Source: Labia minor (Eukaryota > Arthropoda > Insecta > Dermaptera > Spongiphoridae). From it: a stretch of 64,000 bases of DNA. The DNA is taken from contig OY720344.1 of the NCBI GenBank assembly GCA_963082975.1, positions 68,476,546-68,540,545 of the forward strand, given 5' to 3'. The position numbers and the translations under genes were made by a program. Shown in pieces: positions 38,228 to 48,657 of this stretch; position 1 is the first letter of the stretch; every line of letters starts with the position of its first letter. The notes beneath the pieces were generated by a model, which saw nothing but the letters and a program-made list of their open reading frames with translations, was not told the DNA's origin and did no database searches.

Positions 38228-39404
38228 TTTGGTTGTGTCACTGTTCGGGGTGCGATATATTTGAATTTAGAGAAATGAAGGTGTATCAATGTGTTTGTGC
38301 AACAAAAAGTACAACAATCATTTATGTAAAGATAATTAACCAACCATTTTTACATAATCAATTGTTATAATCGATTGCTGGTATTCTGTTTGTTTATTGT
38401 CATGATTGACATCAACAACCGTAAAATTTAAGCGTATTCTGTGGTATATAAATAATTTCGTAGTTTAATTAAATCTTATTCCAAAATTATCTTACCTTAA
38501 AAAAATTTAAAGTAAATCTGTTTTATTGTTAAATTGTATATACGTATTTATAATTGATCTTTAGATCTAAATAAATTTAGAATCTTATATAAAATATTAA
38601 AATCAAAAATAAATTAAATGCAATATACTTAAATATATTTAAAATAAATAATATTTAAATGTGATTTAGTAAAACATTAGAAATATAATTTATTTAATTT
38701 TGTTTAAACGAATTAAAATTAAGATTTGAATCGAGGAGTATTTATATTTTGCGATTTCTCTGTTATATTTTTACAAATGAATGAATATTTGAGTAGAAAA
38801 AAATGAAAGAAAATATTTCAAATGTAAATATAGAAAAAGTAAAGAATATTCAATAAAAAGTTAAGTAGATAATAAAACTTTATAATAGATATTTATTGAT
38901 TGAAAAGAAAATTTATCCATGTCAAAAGGTTTTTATATTTCAATAATTTAAGCTTAGAAAATTGACTGAAATTAGAAGGAAGTTTCTAATAAAAGAAAAT
39001 CGTTTCTTTCTAAATGATTAAAATTTGTATTACTAGTAAAATGATTTTAAATTGCTTTAAATTATTTGAAAAATATTATCTAATCAAAAACATACCTGTT
39101 AAAAAGGGGGTCAAGTTCCTATCGGCTATTTGTTTGCCTAAAAAAGGGTTCAAATCTATCCCAATGGCAAGTTTAGATGCACTTTAAAATCAATCATAAT
39201 CATTTTCATCAACAGCCTGATCCACTGGTAAACAAACATTTGGCATTCCCAAGAATCGCCATCACACCCAGTCCTCCGCCTCCTGCATCCAGGCACGCCA
39301 CTTTATTCGCGTCTACGATCCATCTGGCCGAAATTCACTTTACCATACACCCAACTTAAAATATGATATAGTTGTTAAAATACGTAGGTACATGGTTTAA
39401 AATA
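38228..39404. other. Intergenic AT-rich sequence; one coding-like patch
   Basis: About 39180-39370 is GC-richer. On the minus strand it gives a LINE-end-like IKWRAWMQEAEDW with stops. The class is unresolved. Nothing else is recognised. Confidence 0.4.
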
Positions 39405-39549
39405 TCTAAAATTATAATACTTAGAAATTTGAACTTGGCAGGTTAATTTATATATATAAATAATAAAAATATAATTATACAATTAATCTAGTGTTACGTA
39501 CAGCACAAAAACCTGCCAAGTTCAAATTTCTAAGTATTATAATTTTAGA
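39405..39549. repeat. Perfect 38-bp inverted repeat
   Basis: The arms are 39405-39442 and 39512-39549, exact reverse complements with a 69-bp AT-rich spacer. Inner ends are GGCAGG / CCTGCC and outer ends TCTAAAA / TTTTAGA. Perfect identity suggests a young foldback or MITE-type event; no clear target duplication was seen. Confidence 0.85.
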
Positions 39550-39650
39550 GCCCTGAATGGTTAATTCTCGGCATTGAGATCGATGGGTCTCTGGACTCAT
39601 TAATAAATTTATTTTAGTTTTAATCATTCTTAGTGATAATGACTATTATT

Positions 39651-39988
39651 ACCGACCGACGATAGTAAGGGAGGTATTGTTTTCACACCAAATTTCACAT
39701 GTGGAGATTTTTACATATCTCCACGAATCATGCATTTTCTTAACAGAAAAAAGTATTTTTAGCATGATGTCTGTCCGTCCGTCCGTCTGTCCGTATAGAT
39801 GTGTATAGCCTGAACGGCTAACCGGATTTTGATGAAATTTGGTATATTTACTTAATGCATCCGTGGGATGATTTGATCAACTTTTGGTGCAAATCCGGAA
39901 ACCGGAAGTGGTAGTATTAGCGATCGACGATAGGAAGGGAAGGGTTATTTTCATACCAAATTTCACATGAGGAGATTTTTTACATATC
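39651..39988 (+). mobile_element. R1 HINE-like element, copy 6 (3'-truncated)
   Basis: The 5' ACCGACCGACG follows TT. The body matches copy 5 through the GTCY microsatellite and stops near the GAGGAGATTTTTTACATATCA stretch. The CRE-like and stem-loop portion is lost. Confidence 0.7.
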
Positions 39989-40126
39989 ATAAAATTATTA
40001 TTGAAAACTGGGTCACGAATACTGAAAGGTTTAGAAACGCTGAGATAATTTATGTATTTTATAATAAAATGAATAAATTGAAAAATCTTACTTTTTTTAT
40101 CTTGGTCATATATCGTATAAATTAGT

Positions 40127-40200
40127 AATTCTCAACCTTTTTTTTACCGGGGCACACTTTTAACGGTTTAAAAATTTGGCGGCACACAAAGAAAAAGATC
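40127..40200 (+). repeat. hAT-like terminal fragment
   Basis: The sequence TTCTCAACC followed by CCGGGGCACAC and GGCGGCACAC resembles widespread hAT 5' ends. No partner end or duplication was found. Confidence 0.3.
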
Positions 40201-40404
40201 TGTGTTAAAGTTTACCATATTGAAAAAAAGTAGTCCCAAAAACGGTTTACCTTTTTATTTTTTGAACCAAATTTAAAAAAAAAATTATCAAAATAAATAA
40301 ATAAATAAAAAAAATTCGAAAACATTTAATATTATGTATCTTAATTATGAATAAAAATTATATAAAATAAAATATTTAATATATTTAATATAATTATTTC
40401 CCCC

Positions 40405-40439
<35 letters not shown>

Positions 40440-40448
<9 letters not shown>

Positions 40449-41258
40449 TCTTCTTCTTCTTCGTTGTCGATAACTTCCTAGCGGAAGTGCCGTGGCCCTA
40501 ATAACTCCAGGCCCCAACGGCCCGTACTTTGCGAGTCAGGGTTCGCCATCTAGAACGATGACGAGCGCTCGCTGCAGCCGACTGAAGGTTGGTGCCCAAG
40601 CCATCCCGAACTTGATCCGTCCATCTGGCTGGTGTGGTGGTGATCGGCCACGTCTCCTCGAGCCTTCAACTCTTCCCTGAATCACTATTCTCTCGATGCT
40701 GGAGTCTGAACGGGTGAGGTGGCCAAAGTAACTGATCACCCGCCCCAGCACTACACTGGAGAGGCGCTGTCCCGCACGGGCTTCCTTAAGTACGGAGATG
40801 TTTGTCCGGTGCGCCGTCCACGGAATACGCAGCATCCTTCTCCAACACCACAGCTCGAATGCATCGAATTTTTTGCAGATGTTCTGCTTCAGGGTCCAGG
40901 TCTTGGATGCGTAGAGCATGATGGGAAAAACCAGAGTGGTGACAATTAATTTTTTTGTGTTCGTGGTCAGGTTGCTGGATTGCCATATTCTTTTCAGCCT
41001 TACCATCGCTGACCTTCCCATCTGGATCCGGCGAATCACCTCACCATCACAGCCACCCCCGTTAGTGATCATGGACCATAGATAGTTGAAGCGATCCACT
41101 ACCTCGTATCCTGCGATATATAAGGCCTCCGGACTGTTATTATTGGCACGGTCAAAAATCATCACCTTGGTCTTGCTTTTATTAATGAGAAGCCCAAATT
41201 CTCCGCTCGTTTTTTCCAGCTTGCAGAGAAGGCGGACTATTTCTTCTTCCGAGATATA
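40440..41258 (-). pseudogene. LINE (RTE-like) reverse transcriptase C-terminal fragment
   Basis: A 209-codon open frame, open further upstream to about 41258, reads EEEIVRLLCKLEKTSGEFG, then INKSKTKVMIF, then FNYLWSMITNGGGCDGEVIR. It ends ELWCWRRMLRIPWTAHRTN. This is the RT thumb and C-terminal region of RTE/BovB-like LINEs. A frameshift near 40610 moves the true end to another frame (RHRSRWRTLTR, stop near 40508). A short 3' tail ends in a GAA repeat (CTTCTTCTT on the plus strand) and a TA run. It is 5'-truncated at a TA microsatellite. It is better preserved than the other LINE fragments. Confidence 0.8.
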
Positions 41259-41277
41259 TATATATATATATATATAG

Positions 41278-41580
41278 GTAGAAGACGTCCCATAGTATCA
41301 GGGGCAACATGCTTGAATCTCAATATTATGGGCGAGGGTTAAAGTTCTAGACCTGGCAATAGAATTTCTCTATTTGACGACGTCCATCCAGCCTATGTGA
41401 TCAAAAGTGAGAACGTACTTGAAATTAAAAGTAGTAGCCTCCAATCAAGAAAATCAAGATAAAGGTTTGAGGATCAGTTGTACTGATCATACAAGATCTT
41501 TACCACGCTTGGCAACCGACTTGATGGGGCTGTCTACTTTCATAGATTTTACAAAAATCAGAGGCTTTGTTATTATATGT
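41278..41580 (+). repeat. tRNA-derived SINE, copy 2
   Basis: GGGTTAAAGTTCTAGACCTGG resembles box B. The body shares GTACTTGAAATTAAAAGTAG, GCCTCC and AGAAAATCAAGATAAAGG with 33795-34025, and both end with a CAAAAxTCAGAGG block. The open frame across it is not a gene. Confidence 0.55.
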
Positions 41581-41853
41581 AGAAGTATATTCAGTCTAAT
41601 AAGAGAAAAAGATAAAATACCAGTTGATTATTATGAAAACCTTAAGTTCATAAGGGCATTATTGTTTTACTTATCAAAGTACTTTACCATAAAGAAATTT
41701 TGAATTAAATAAAACGGTAATTCTTCTATAATTATCTTTTCTTCTTTTGGTTTACCATTTCTCAGACGTTAAGGCGCTATGAAATATGGACTGTCGTAAA
41801 TTGTCTATTTAGTTTTAACTTTTATTCAGAGCGTTTCCCTAAATAGCATCGGC

Positions 41854-41859
41854 TATAAA
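41854..41859 (+). promoter_or_regulatory. Candidate TATA box of a rightward gene
   Basis: CTATAAAT in a locally GC-richer setting is followed about 100 bp later by a pyrimidine-rich stretch and a consensus splice donor. This could mark a promoter, but AT-rich DNA makes chance matches common. Confidence 0.25.
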
Positions 41860-41883
41860 TCACAGATTTTATCGCTCCACTGG

Positions 41884-41997
41884 CTGAAGCATGATTCATG
41901 CTCAAACAGAATGCAATTCGTGCAAAACGGAACAATCATTCATTCATTGTTTCACCTTTCTTGATCCTTTTCTTTTGAAAACTTCATCTCAAAATAG
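41884..41997 (+). other. Candidate 5' non-coding exon
   Basis: GC content is higher than the flanks. A CCTTTCTTGATCCTTTTCTTTT tract resembles translation-regulated leader starts. The segment ends AATAG with the donor GTAGGTATT at 41998. It has no ATG-initiated frame of note. It pairs with the candidate ATG exon at 42312. Confidence 0.25.
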
Positions 41998-42311
41998 GTA
42001 GGTATTTTCTTCATAATTTCTTTTTATTCTTTTCAAATTTTTTTTTTTATTTATTTATGAATCAAATTCTATAAAAATTAAATTTATTCAAATTGTGAAA
42101 TATATTCCTATCTTTCTATCTAGTATAGATATTTTTTTTAATTTTTCATTCTTTAATTTATTTTATTTTTTTTTTGCAATTGTGAATTCAATTCTCTGGA
42201 AGTTAATTTATGTTAGTTAGTTTAGACTGTTAGTTATTTGCATATTTTATGGGATGTACAATTTTTTTTTGAATAAGTAATTACTCTAATTATATTTATT
42301 TTCATTATTAG

Positions 42312-42330
42312 AATGGTATTTCGACAAAGG
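42312..42330 (+). CDS. Candidate 19-nt start micro-exon
   Basis: The segment between TTTCATTATTAG and GTAAGCAATT reads A-ATG-GTA-TTT-CGA-CAA-AGG (M-V-F-R-Q-R), phase 0 at both the acceptor and the GTAAGC donor. The MVFR start recalls ribosomal protein L14, but I found no continuing L14 exon in the window, so no name is given. A possible later exon (43488-43672, after CATCTAG, 61 codons with YTCLYCGSKSH) joins in phase but is unrecognised. Confidence 0.22.
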
Positions 42331-42766
42331 GTAAGCAATTAAATAATATTTATTTTTTTTATTTTTCTAAAGGATGCATAAAATTCCTTTAGTATAAAAC
42401 AAGCAGTTTGTTCTTTTTTTTTAGAAAAATATATTATTAAATGTTTTTGTATTATAAAATAATGAAAAATAACTTACAAACATATCACATTTTAATTAAA
42501 GTTTTTAAAAAATATCCCTTTTAAGGAAGAAAGGATGCTTAAGCTCTTGATTCATTCTTTTCAAATCCATTATTATGATATATTCTCTCAATTTCTCTAC
42601 TATTTTCTAGAAAACTTTTATAAAAAAAGAAACGATGTTCGTTTTTAAGCTTCAAATGAATTCAAAACACTAAACTAATATTTTATTTTTAATGTATTAA
42701 TGTTTTAACTTTAACAATAATTGAATTTACCAGTTGATCAATAAATAAAGAGATGAATAATAATTT

Positions 42767-42806
<40 letters not shown>

Positions 42807-44171
42807 ATATATAAATATAAATTGAAAAATTGAAAACTTATATTAAAATTTCTAATCAATCAAAAATAAATGGAATAAAAGATTATTTTCAATATATCTT
42901 GAAAGCAATAACAAGAATCAATTACGTTCATGTTATTTAGAATTTAACATTGCGTTATTTTTTTTATTGGCCTATTTCCGTTTTTCATTCTAGAAAGGGA
43001 TTAAAATACGAACGGAGGGAGTTTAGCAAACTGTCTCGAGACAAGGAGTTTAATATAAGTGTAAAATATTTTCCTAGTATCGTATATATATATGCGAATA
43101 AGAATTTCCCCAAGAGAACAAGCGCTTTTCATAGAGTATCCCATTTTATTTCTATTTAAGCCTTCATTCTATTCAAATCTGTCTTGAATAGAATGAAAGC
43201 TTAAATACCATTAAAATTTAATTTAAATAATCAAATTAAAAATAAAATATAATGAATATATATTATATATGAATATATACTACATGGAGTCAAGTCCCCA
43301 ACAACACCTCTGACGTGTGGTCTAATCATACGGATGGTCTGTGTCAACGAAATGGTTTTTATATAGGATCATCACAAATGTTGTAATTAGTATTTTGTGA
43401 TTTTAATCAATTAATTTATTAATTTTTATTTATTTTTAAAAAGATATTAATTGATATTAATATTATTGATTTGCTTGTTTCATCTAGATGTGTAAATTCA
43501 CTAATTTATTTATTAAAAATACCGGACAGTATACTTGCCTATACTGCGGATCTAAAAGCCATCAATTGGGAACGGACTTTATTATAAGAAAATCAGTAGC
43601 CACTGCAATTAATAGTATAGAATTCATAAATGATAAGATATCCATTTTAGAACTCAACGACAATATATTATAATATTCAAATACAACTTTCAAATTAATA
43701 ATTATTATAGGAAAAAATTTGAAAAATTACTTGAATATTTGTAAGTATTTAATAATTTAAAATACCTAACCTACCTACTGTTTAGATTTAGATAATAAAT
43801 TCAAATATAATCATTGCTTGTCTATATTTATTTAAAATTAAATTTTTAAAATAAAATCATTCATAAACTTATTTTTATTGTGATCAAAATATAATATAAA
43901 TCTTGAAAATTGATTGAAAATTTAATCAGGTATAATGACATTATGTATGTTTTTCTTATTTATTACTCATTAAGTTGTAGTGCTTTGTCTATTGGAGAAA
44001 ACAGGAAATTATTCAGGTACTGGTTGAAAATAACAAGAATTAGCTATTTTAAAAGACCAAAGGGGGATAACAAAAAAGTAAAGCTCTTATATCTAGATAA
44101 TGTAATTAAACTCAGTAAAGTTATTACATTGATGATAGTATTATAAATAATTTTGTTGATAGTATTGCGAT
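42331..44171. other. AT-rich sequence; weak exon-like ORFs only
   Basis: There is a TA run at 42771-42800. Open frames at 42950-43159 and 43488-43672 each follow plausible acceptors but match no family that I recognise. Confidence 0.4.
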
Positions 44172-44372
44172 AACGAAAATTTTCGTTGTCGAGATTTTGA
44201 TATTGCAAATCACGCGCCAGCACGTGAAGTGGTGCCATCAACAAAGAGCCAAACACGCGCTGGATTAATAAATATTATTTATTAATTTAAATTTATAATT
44301 TAATTATAATATATGTTATTTAATCCAATTCAAATTGCGAGATACTCGAGTGGAGACTCTAGATTTTTCTTA
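44172..44372 (+). mobile_element. R3 HINE-like repeat, copy 2 (internally deleted)
   Basis: It shares ACGAAAATTTTCG, GCAAATCACGCGCCAGCACGTG and GGTGCCATCAACAAAGAG with the other R3 copies. The 3' end GAGTGGAGACTCTAG is a decayed version of the stem-loop. The microsatellite-bearing middle is missing. Confidence 0.4.
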
Positions 44373-46162
44373 TTCTCCCATAAAAGAAAAATAAATTTTT
44401 CAATCCTTCTCTTTTTGTTGGTTATTAAAATAAAAAAAGGTACATATTTAAAATGTTTGTGACATATTTAAACATAAACTTATTCAAAGCAAACAACTTG
44501 AAGGAAGGGGAGAGTGGCAACGTGTGTTGGAAGCAACGACATCTTATTGGTATTCTGAAAATATTTGCGGCCTAGAAAGAGTAGGGAGCCCTTTTGAATA
44601 TAAGCCCTTGTTCGCATCATCTCCTTTCATGTTTCTCGGTACTCATACTTTGCATTAGCACAACTGGAAAATTTTCAACAACTAACTTTGAGAGTGGCTA
44701 ACTTTTTTTCTTCTTATGAATGTTATATTATTATTATTATGTATTTTTTATTAATCGCTTTTAATTTTCATCATATTTTTGCCGTCCTCTTTTTGAATGC
44801 ATCATTTATTATAAAAAGAAATTATTGAATTTTACAACTTTTGAGCTCTTTGATCCCCTCATCAGAAAGTTCGAAAGTTCTGAAAATTCTTGGTCGTTTT
44901 AAACTCATCATCCCCTTGAAAGAAATATTTTACTTTAAATACTATCTATGTACTTTTGTTGAAAATTTTGATTAAAATATAGAAATTCAACTTAAGTAAT
45001 ATTGCGAAGAAATAATAATAGTAATAATAATATAAATATACCTATTATATTTTATATCAACACAGGAAAAGAATGGGTGATGATAGACTAGAGAAGAAGG
45101 CGTGAAAGAGAAGGGAGAAAATAGGAGTTGGATGAGTGTAGCATGTTCTTTGACGCATTTATCACATTCCTTCTTAATCACCTCCATCCAACATCTATAC
45201 TCTCCCAACACCATATCCCTTTTTAGATTTTTATATTCTCTACTAATTGGTTTCCACAAAAACAATTTTCTCGATACTTTTATATAAAATATCAATATAT
45301 CTATTAAATAACTTAATATTTCTAAAGTAAATTTGTTTTCGTAGCTAGACAAGATAAGACTTATTGCAGGTTTACTACTAACCATACAAGTTCTGAAATA
45401 CTTAACAACAATCATTTTAACCATTAGTTGTACTCACACCTTATATTCTATGAGAAATCTCTTCCTGTAGAAACGGTCAGCACAACTTATCTCATTTCCA
45501 TATGACCGCAAGTTTTGTTTACATCCATAATTCCGTTTAAAATTTTATCGCATCCCACACGCAAACATCATTTTGCCAAACATCCTATTAACAAGATGAA
45601 GATTTAATTTAATATTGAAAATTCTATTGAATAGTAGTAAAAATAGAATTAGAAAATTGAATGAAAGCGACAAAACTAATTAGTAAAAAATTTAAATGAA
45701 TGAATAAAAGATTAAATTCTAAAATTATAAATAAAATCTTAGTCAATAAGAGTATTTCTAAAATTTTTCTAATTAAATTAAATTATAACTTTTAGGAATA
45801 AAATAAACCCAGGCAGGCTGAATTTTTTCTATTAATTCTTTATTTTCCATATTTCCGAATTATAAGTTTTTAATGAATGTTAAAAAATCATATGGGTGTC
45901 AGTTAATATTTGTTGAATGATATAAGTATATATAAATGAACTCGATTTATTGTTAAAATTAATGAACTCGCGGCGCGCTGAACAAATTTGTACGACTCGC
46001 CAATCCTAATAGTAGAATATCATTATATTGGTATCCTAAACTTTTTACAGACCATTGGATTACTGTTAAGTATAATATATATTATAATAATCGCTACGAC
46101 AATGAAACAATTTTTTTAGGTCATGAAAAAGACATTTATGTATTATGTGAATTGTTCAATAA
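44373..46162. other. AT-rich sequence with LINE scraps
   Basis: About 45065-45165 (+) reads GENRSWMSVAC and about 45165-45235 (-) reads GEYRCWMEVIKKECDKC. These are two pieces of LINE C-terminus facing each other. The 145-codon minus frame over this spot is otherwise low-complexity. Nothing else is recognised. Confidence 0.4.
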
Positions 46163-46738
46163 ATATTGTCGTATATTGGATGACTTAGGTATGGTGGTTT
46201 ATGAGAAAAAATGGGTTGAAAATAAGATTAAATTAATTTGGTAGCACTCTGGATTAATTTATGAAGAATAAATGGATAATTGAATCCGCGAAGGATGATA
46301 AGGGAAATGATAAAATTGAATTCGTTCAGATTAAAAATGCATATATAAAATTAAACTAAAATTATGTATTTAATAAAATAAAAGAATTAATATTATAAAA
46401 ATAGATAACAAAGAAATTATAAAGAGTTGATATGGTACCGTTTTAAATAGGAATATTAGAAATGAAATGAAATTTAATTTCATTAAGCAATTACAATTAT
46501 TTTAATAAGCAAGGGTCGACCACTTAGCTGTATGTGAAAAAGAAAATGAAAACTCTCCATTCCTACCCCCACCTTGAATACACGGATGGGTCTCTGTATA
46601 TCTGTAGACCACATGTATTATGACCAAATGTCCTTCATTCTCCAATTTAGCAAAATTCTTTATATCATCCACATGTGCTAAAAATATCTTTCTAGGTTTC
46701 CGCACCATTGAATATATAAAAATGCATTTTTATGCTTA
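46163..46738 (+). repeat. Decayed LTR-like dispersed repeat, copy b (gypsy target)
   Basis: It starts near TTGTCGTATAT and matches 11237-12055 in scattered blocks (TTTATGAGAAAAAA, TTGGTAGCACTCTGGATTxA, TTGAATCCGCGxAGG). The intact gypsy element is inserted at its right end. Confidence 0.4.
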
Positions 46739-47489
46739 TGTAATATTTTAATCTATAAATATTTTTATATATTATATATAATATATAAAAATAAATATAA
46801 ATCGATTTTTTAATTAATAATATTTCTAAAATAATCGAGATTCGCAGAAGAGGGGAGTAAGGTGAACAAAGTACTTGAGGGGTCGATTGGTAGGTTCTGG
46901 GTGCGTGGAGGACATTCAAGGAGGAATCGTCTGTGAGTGCGGGCTTACCTGTGAGTGTGACCCTTTTCCCTTCCCCGCTGCACGTCTGGCCTATACTCAG
47001 AGGAGTGCGTATATATATTTGGTTTAAAAGTGATTATTTGTGAAGTGTTACAATAAAATTTATATTATTTATCAAACAATATTAAATTAAGTGTTAATTA
47101 GAATTTATATTTGTACTTATCAATTAATAAGTAATATAAATTCACAAGTTAAATAGTGTTAAGTGAAGATTAAAACTAAGTCAAGAAATCAAGTTAATTT
47201 GATTGGTGTTATAAATAAATAAGTTATTTTTATAGAATTAAACTATATTGTATTATATTAAGAGTAAATATTTATAGTTGTTAATTTTAGTAATATATTA
47301 GTTAATCAATTATTTGTATGTATAAAATATATTAAATTAAGTGTATCATTTTAGTTATAAGGATTACAACTAAATGTTAATTTAAAATTTTATTAATTTT
47401 TTTATTATTAAATCAAATAATTTAATAATATGTACATTAATAAAAGTTAGTGGTGTCTTAATTTAATAACAATATTTTCCCACATTACA
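46739..47489 (+). repeat. 5' LTR
   Basis: It begins TGTAAT and ends ATTACA (6-bp inverted ends). A TATA-like GTATATATATTTG lies at 47009-47020 and AATAAA at 47052-47057. A GC-richer block (46850-47008) upstream of the TATA is a likely promoter region. It is the same length as the 3' LTR, with no difference seen. Confidence 0.95.
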
Positions 47490-47491
47490 AA

Positions 47492-47509
47492 TGGTGTCAG
47501 TAGTGAAAT
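47492..47509 (+). other. Primer-binding site, probably tRNA-Leu
   Basis: Two bases after the 5' LTR, TGGTGTCAGTAGTG complements the CCA end of a tRNA. TGGTGTCAG fits a leucine tRNA 3' end; the rest fits imperfectly. Confidence 0.6.
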
Positions 47510-47593
47510 CTTTGCAACAAGAAGTGTTAATAGAACCCATCACAAAAAGTAAGTGCAATTAACTTTTATAACTTATTATACCATTAAATCACA

Positions 47594-48568
47594 ATGCCGC
47601 CAAAAGTTGACCCTGAAACAGTCTCGGATGTATTAAATGAATTGAAAGATCATCTTTCGAAAATAAGTATTCAATCAACTAGTACTATGTCTGCAGCTCC
47701 TGATTTGTCCCTACAAGCCCTCGTTCCATATTGGTCCGGTTCATCCGAGTCAGAACCTATTGAGTCATTTTTATTAAACTTTGATAGAGTTGCACAGTTA
47801 GGTGGATGGTCAATAGTTCAAAAGAAGCTTATTCTTCTAATGAAATTGAAGGATAGAGCAGCTTTGGGTATTAAAGATGAATGGACATATGAGGAATTAA
47901 AACAAGAGTTAACTAAGAAATTTGAAAGACCTTCAACTAAACTTTTATTGAAAAAGAAACTACTAAATCTATCACAAAACCCTGAGGAGAGTGTACGGGA
48001 GTTCGCAGATAGAATTATTAATGTTCAGAGTTTAGCATCCAAGGAAGGAGTAAAGGAAGATGAAACAACTATGTTAGAAATTTTTCTATTAGGTTTAAGA
48101 GGAAAATTAGGAGTGGAGGTTAGATGTAGTTCACCCACTACTTATGAAGAGGCGTTAGATAGAGCTATAAAAAGAGAGCGCGAATACAATGAAATTTCTC
48201 CTATAATGGGAGTAAGTGAAGCTTCTTATATAAATGAGCAGCAATGTATTTGTTGTGGCTTGAAGGACCATTGGATGGCCGATTGCAAGAGCCCAGTTGC
48301 AGTTGCTTTGTTAAAAACAAATGAACTTAGCAATAACTGCCAAGTTACGGGTTTATCATCAATAAGATGTTTCAATTGCAATCAGGAAGGCCATGTAGCA
48401 AGAAACTGTAATAAAAAAAAACAGGTTGTGAGCGATAAGCAATGTTTTATATGTGGGAGCCCAAGACATTTAACTAAAGAGTGTTCTCGTAGATTTGATA
48501 GAAATTCTAATCGCATCCCTCGAGGTACTAACAATAACCAACGATACCCAAAAGATCAGGGTCGTTAG
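47594..48568 (+). CDS. gag: Gypsy Gag polyprotein
   Basis: The 324-residue structural protein packages element RNA. Residues about 60-200 form a retrotransposon Gag capsid-type region (pieces such as WTYEELKQELTKKFERP, then SVREFADRI). It is followed by three CCHC zinc knuckles with CX2CX4HX4C spacing at 218-231, 259-272 and 284-297 for nucleic acid binding. The ATG at 47594 lies about 100 bp after the primer site and is the first long frame. The stop TAG (48566-48568) lies inside the stem of the frameshift signal, so most ribosomes should end here and a minority continue into Pol. Confidence 0.93.
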   Translation: MPPKVDPETVSDVLNELKDHLSKISIQSTSTMSAAPDLSLQALVPYWSGSSESEPIESFLLNFDRVAQLGGWSIVQKKLILLMKLKDRAALGIKDEWTYEELKQELTKKFERPSTKLLLKKKLLNLSQNPEESVREFADRIINVQSLASKEGVKEDETTMLEIFLLGLRGKLGVEVRCSSPTTYEEALDRAIKREREYNEISPIMGVSEASYINEQQCICCGLKDHWMADCKSPVAVALLKTNELSNNCQVTGLSSIRCFNCNQEGHVARNCNKKKQVVSDKQCFICGSPRHLTKECSRRFDRNSNRIPRGTNNNQRYPKDQGR

Positions 48569-48589
48569 GATTCCCTGACCGAACGACCC
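48547..48589 (+). promoter_or_regulatory. -1 ribosomal frameshift signal (gag to pol)
   Basis: The heptamer CCCAAAA at 48547-48553 reads C-CCA-AAA in the Gag frame, fitting X-XXY-YYZ. Five bases later an 8-bp stem GGGTCGTT / AACGACCC (48559-48566, 48582-48589) closes a 15-nt loop. An alternative stem TCAGGG / CCCTGA (48556-48561, 48573-48578) overlaps it. The Pol frame is open only from 48538, so the heptamer is inside the 31-nt overlap where a shift must happen. Confidence 0.8.
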
Positions 48590-48657
48590 AAAATAAGGAG
48601 AACAGTAGACGAGTTCCGTCTGTTCTGAAAGGGAAACCTGCAGGGGTCATACTGACA

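Noticed and set aside
42950..43159. Open frame considered as the exon following the micro-exon at 42312
   Set aside because: Joining at the good acceptor before AAAGGG gives an early stop in the required phase, and the peptide is unrecognised.
43488..43672. 61-codon frame with YTCLYCGSKSH, considered as a ribosomal protein L37A pseudogene
   Set aside because: Only the first zinc-ligand pair resembles L37A; the second pair and the flanking residues do not match.
46692..46919. Minus-strand frame repeated at 53040-53255
   Set aside because: It is the same LTR sequence present at both ends of the gypsy element, not a gene.
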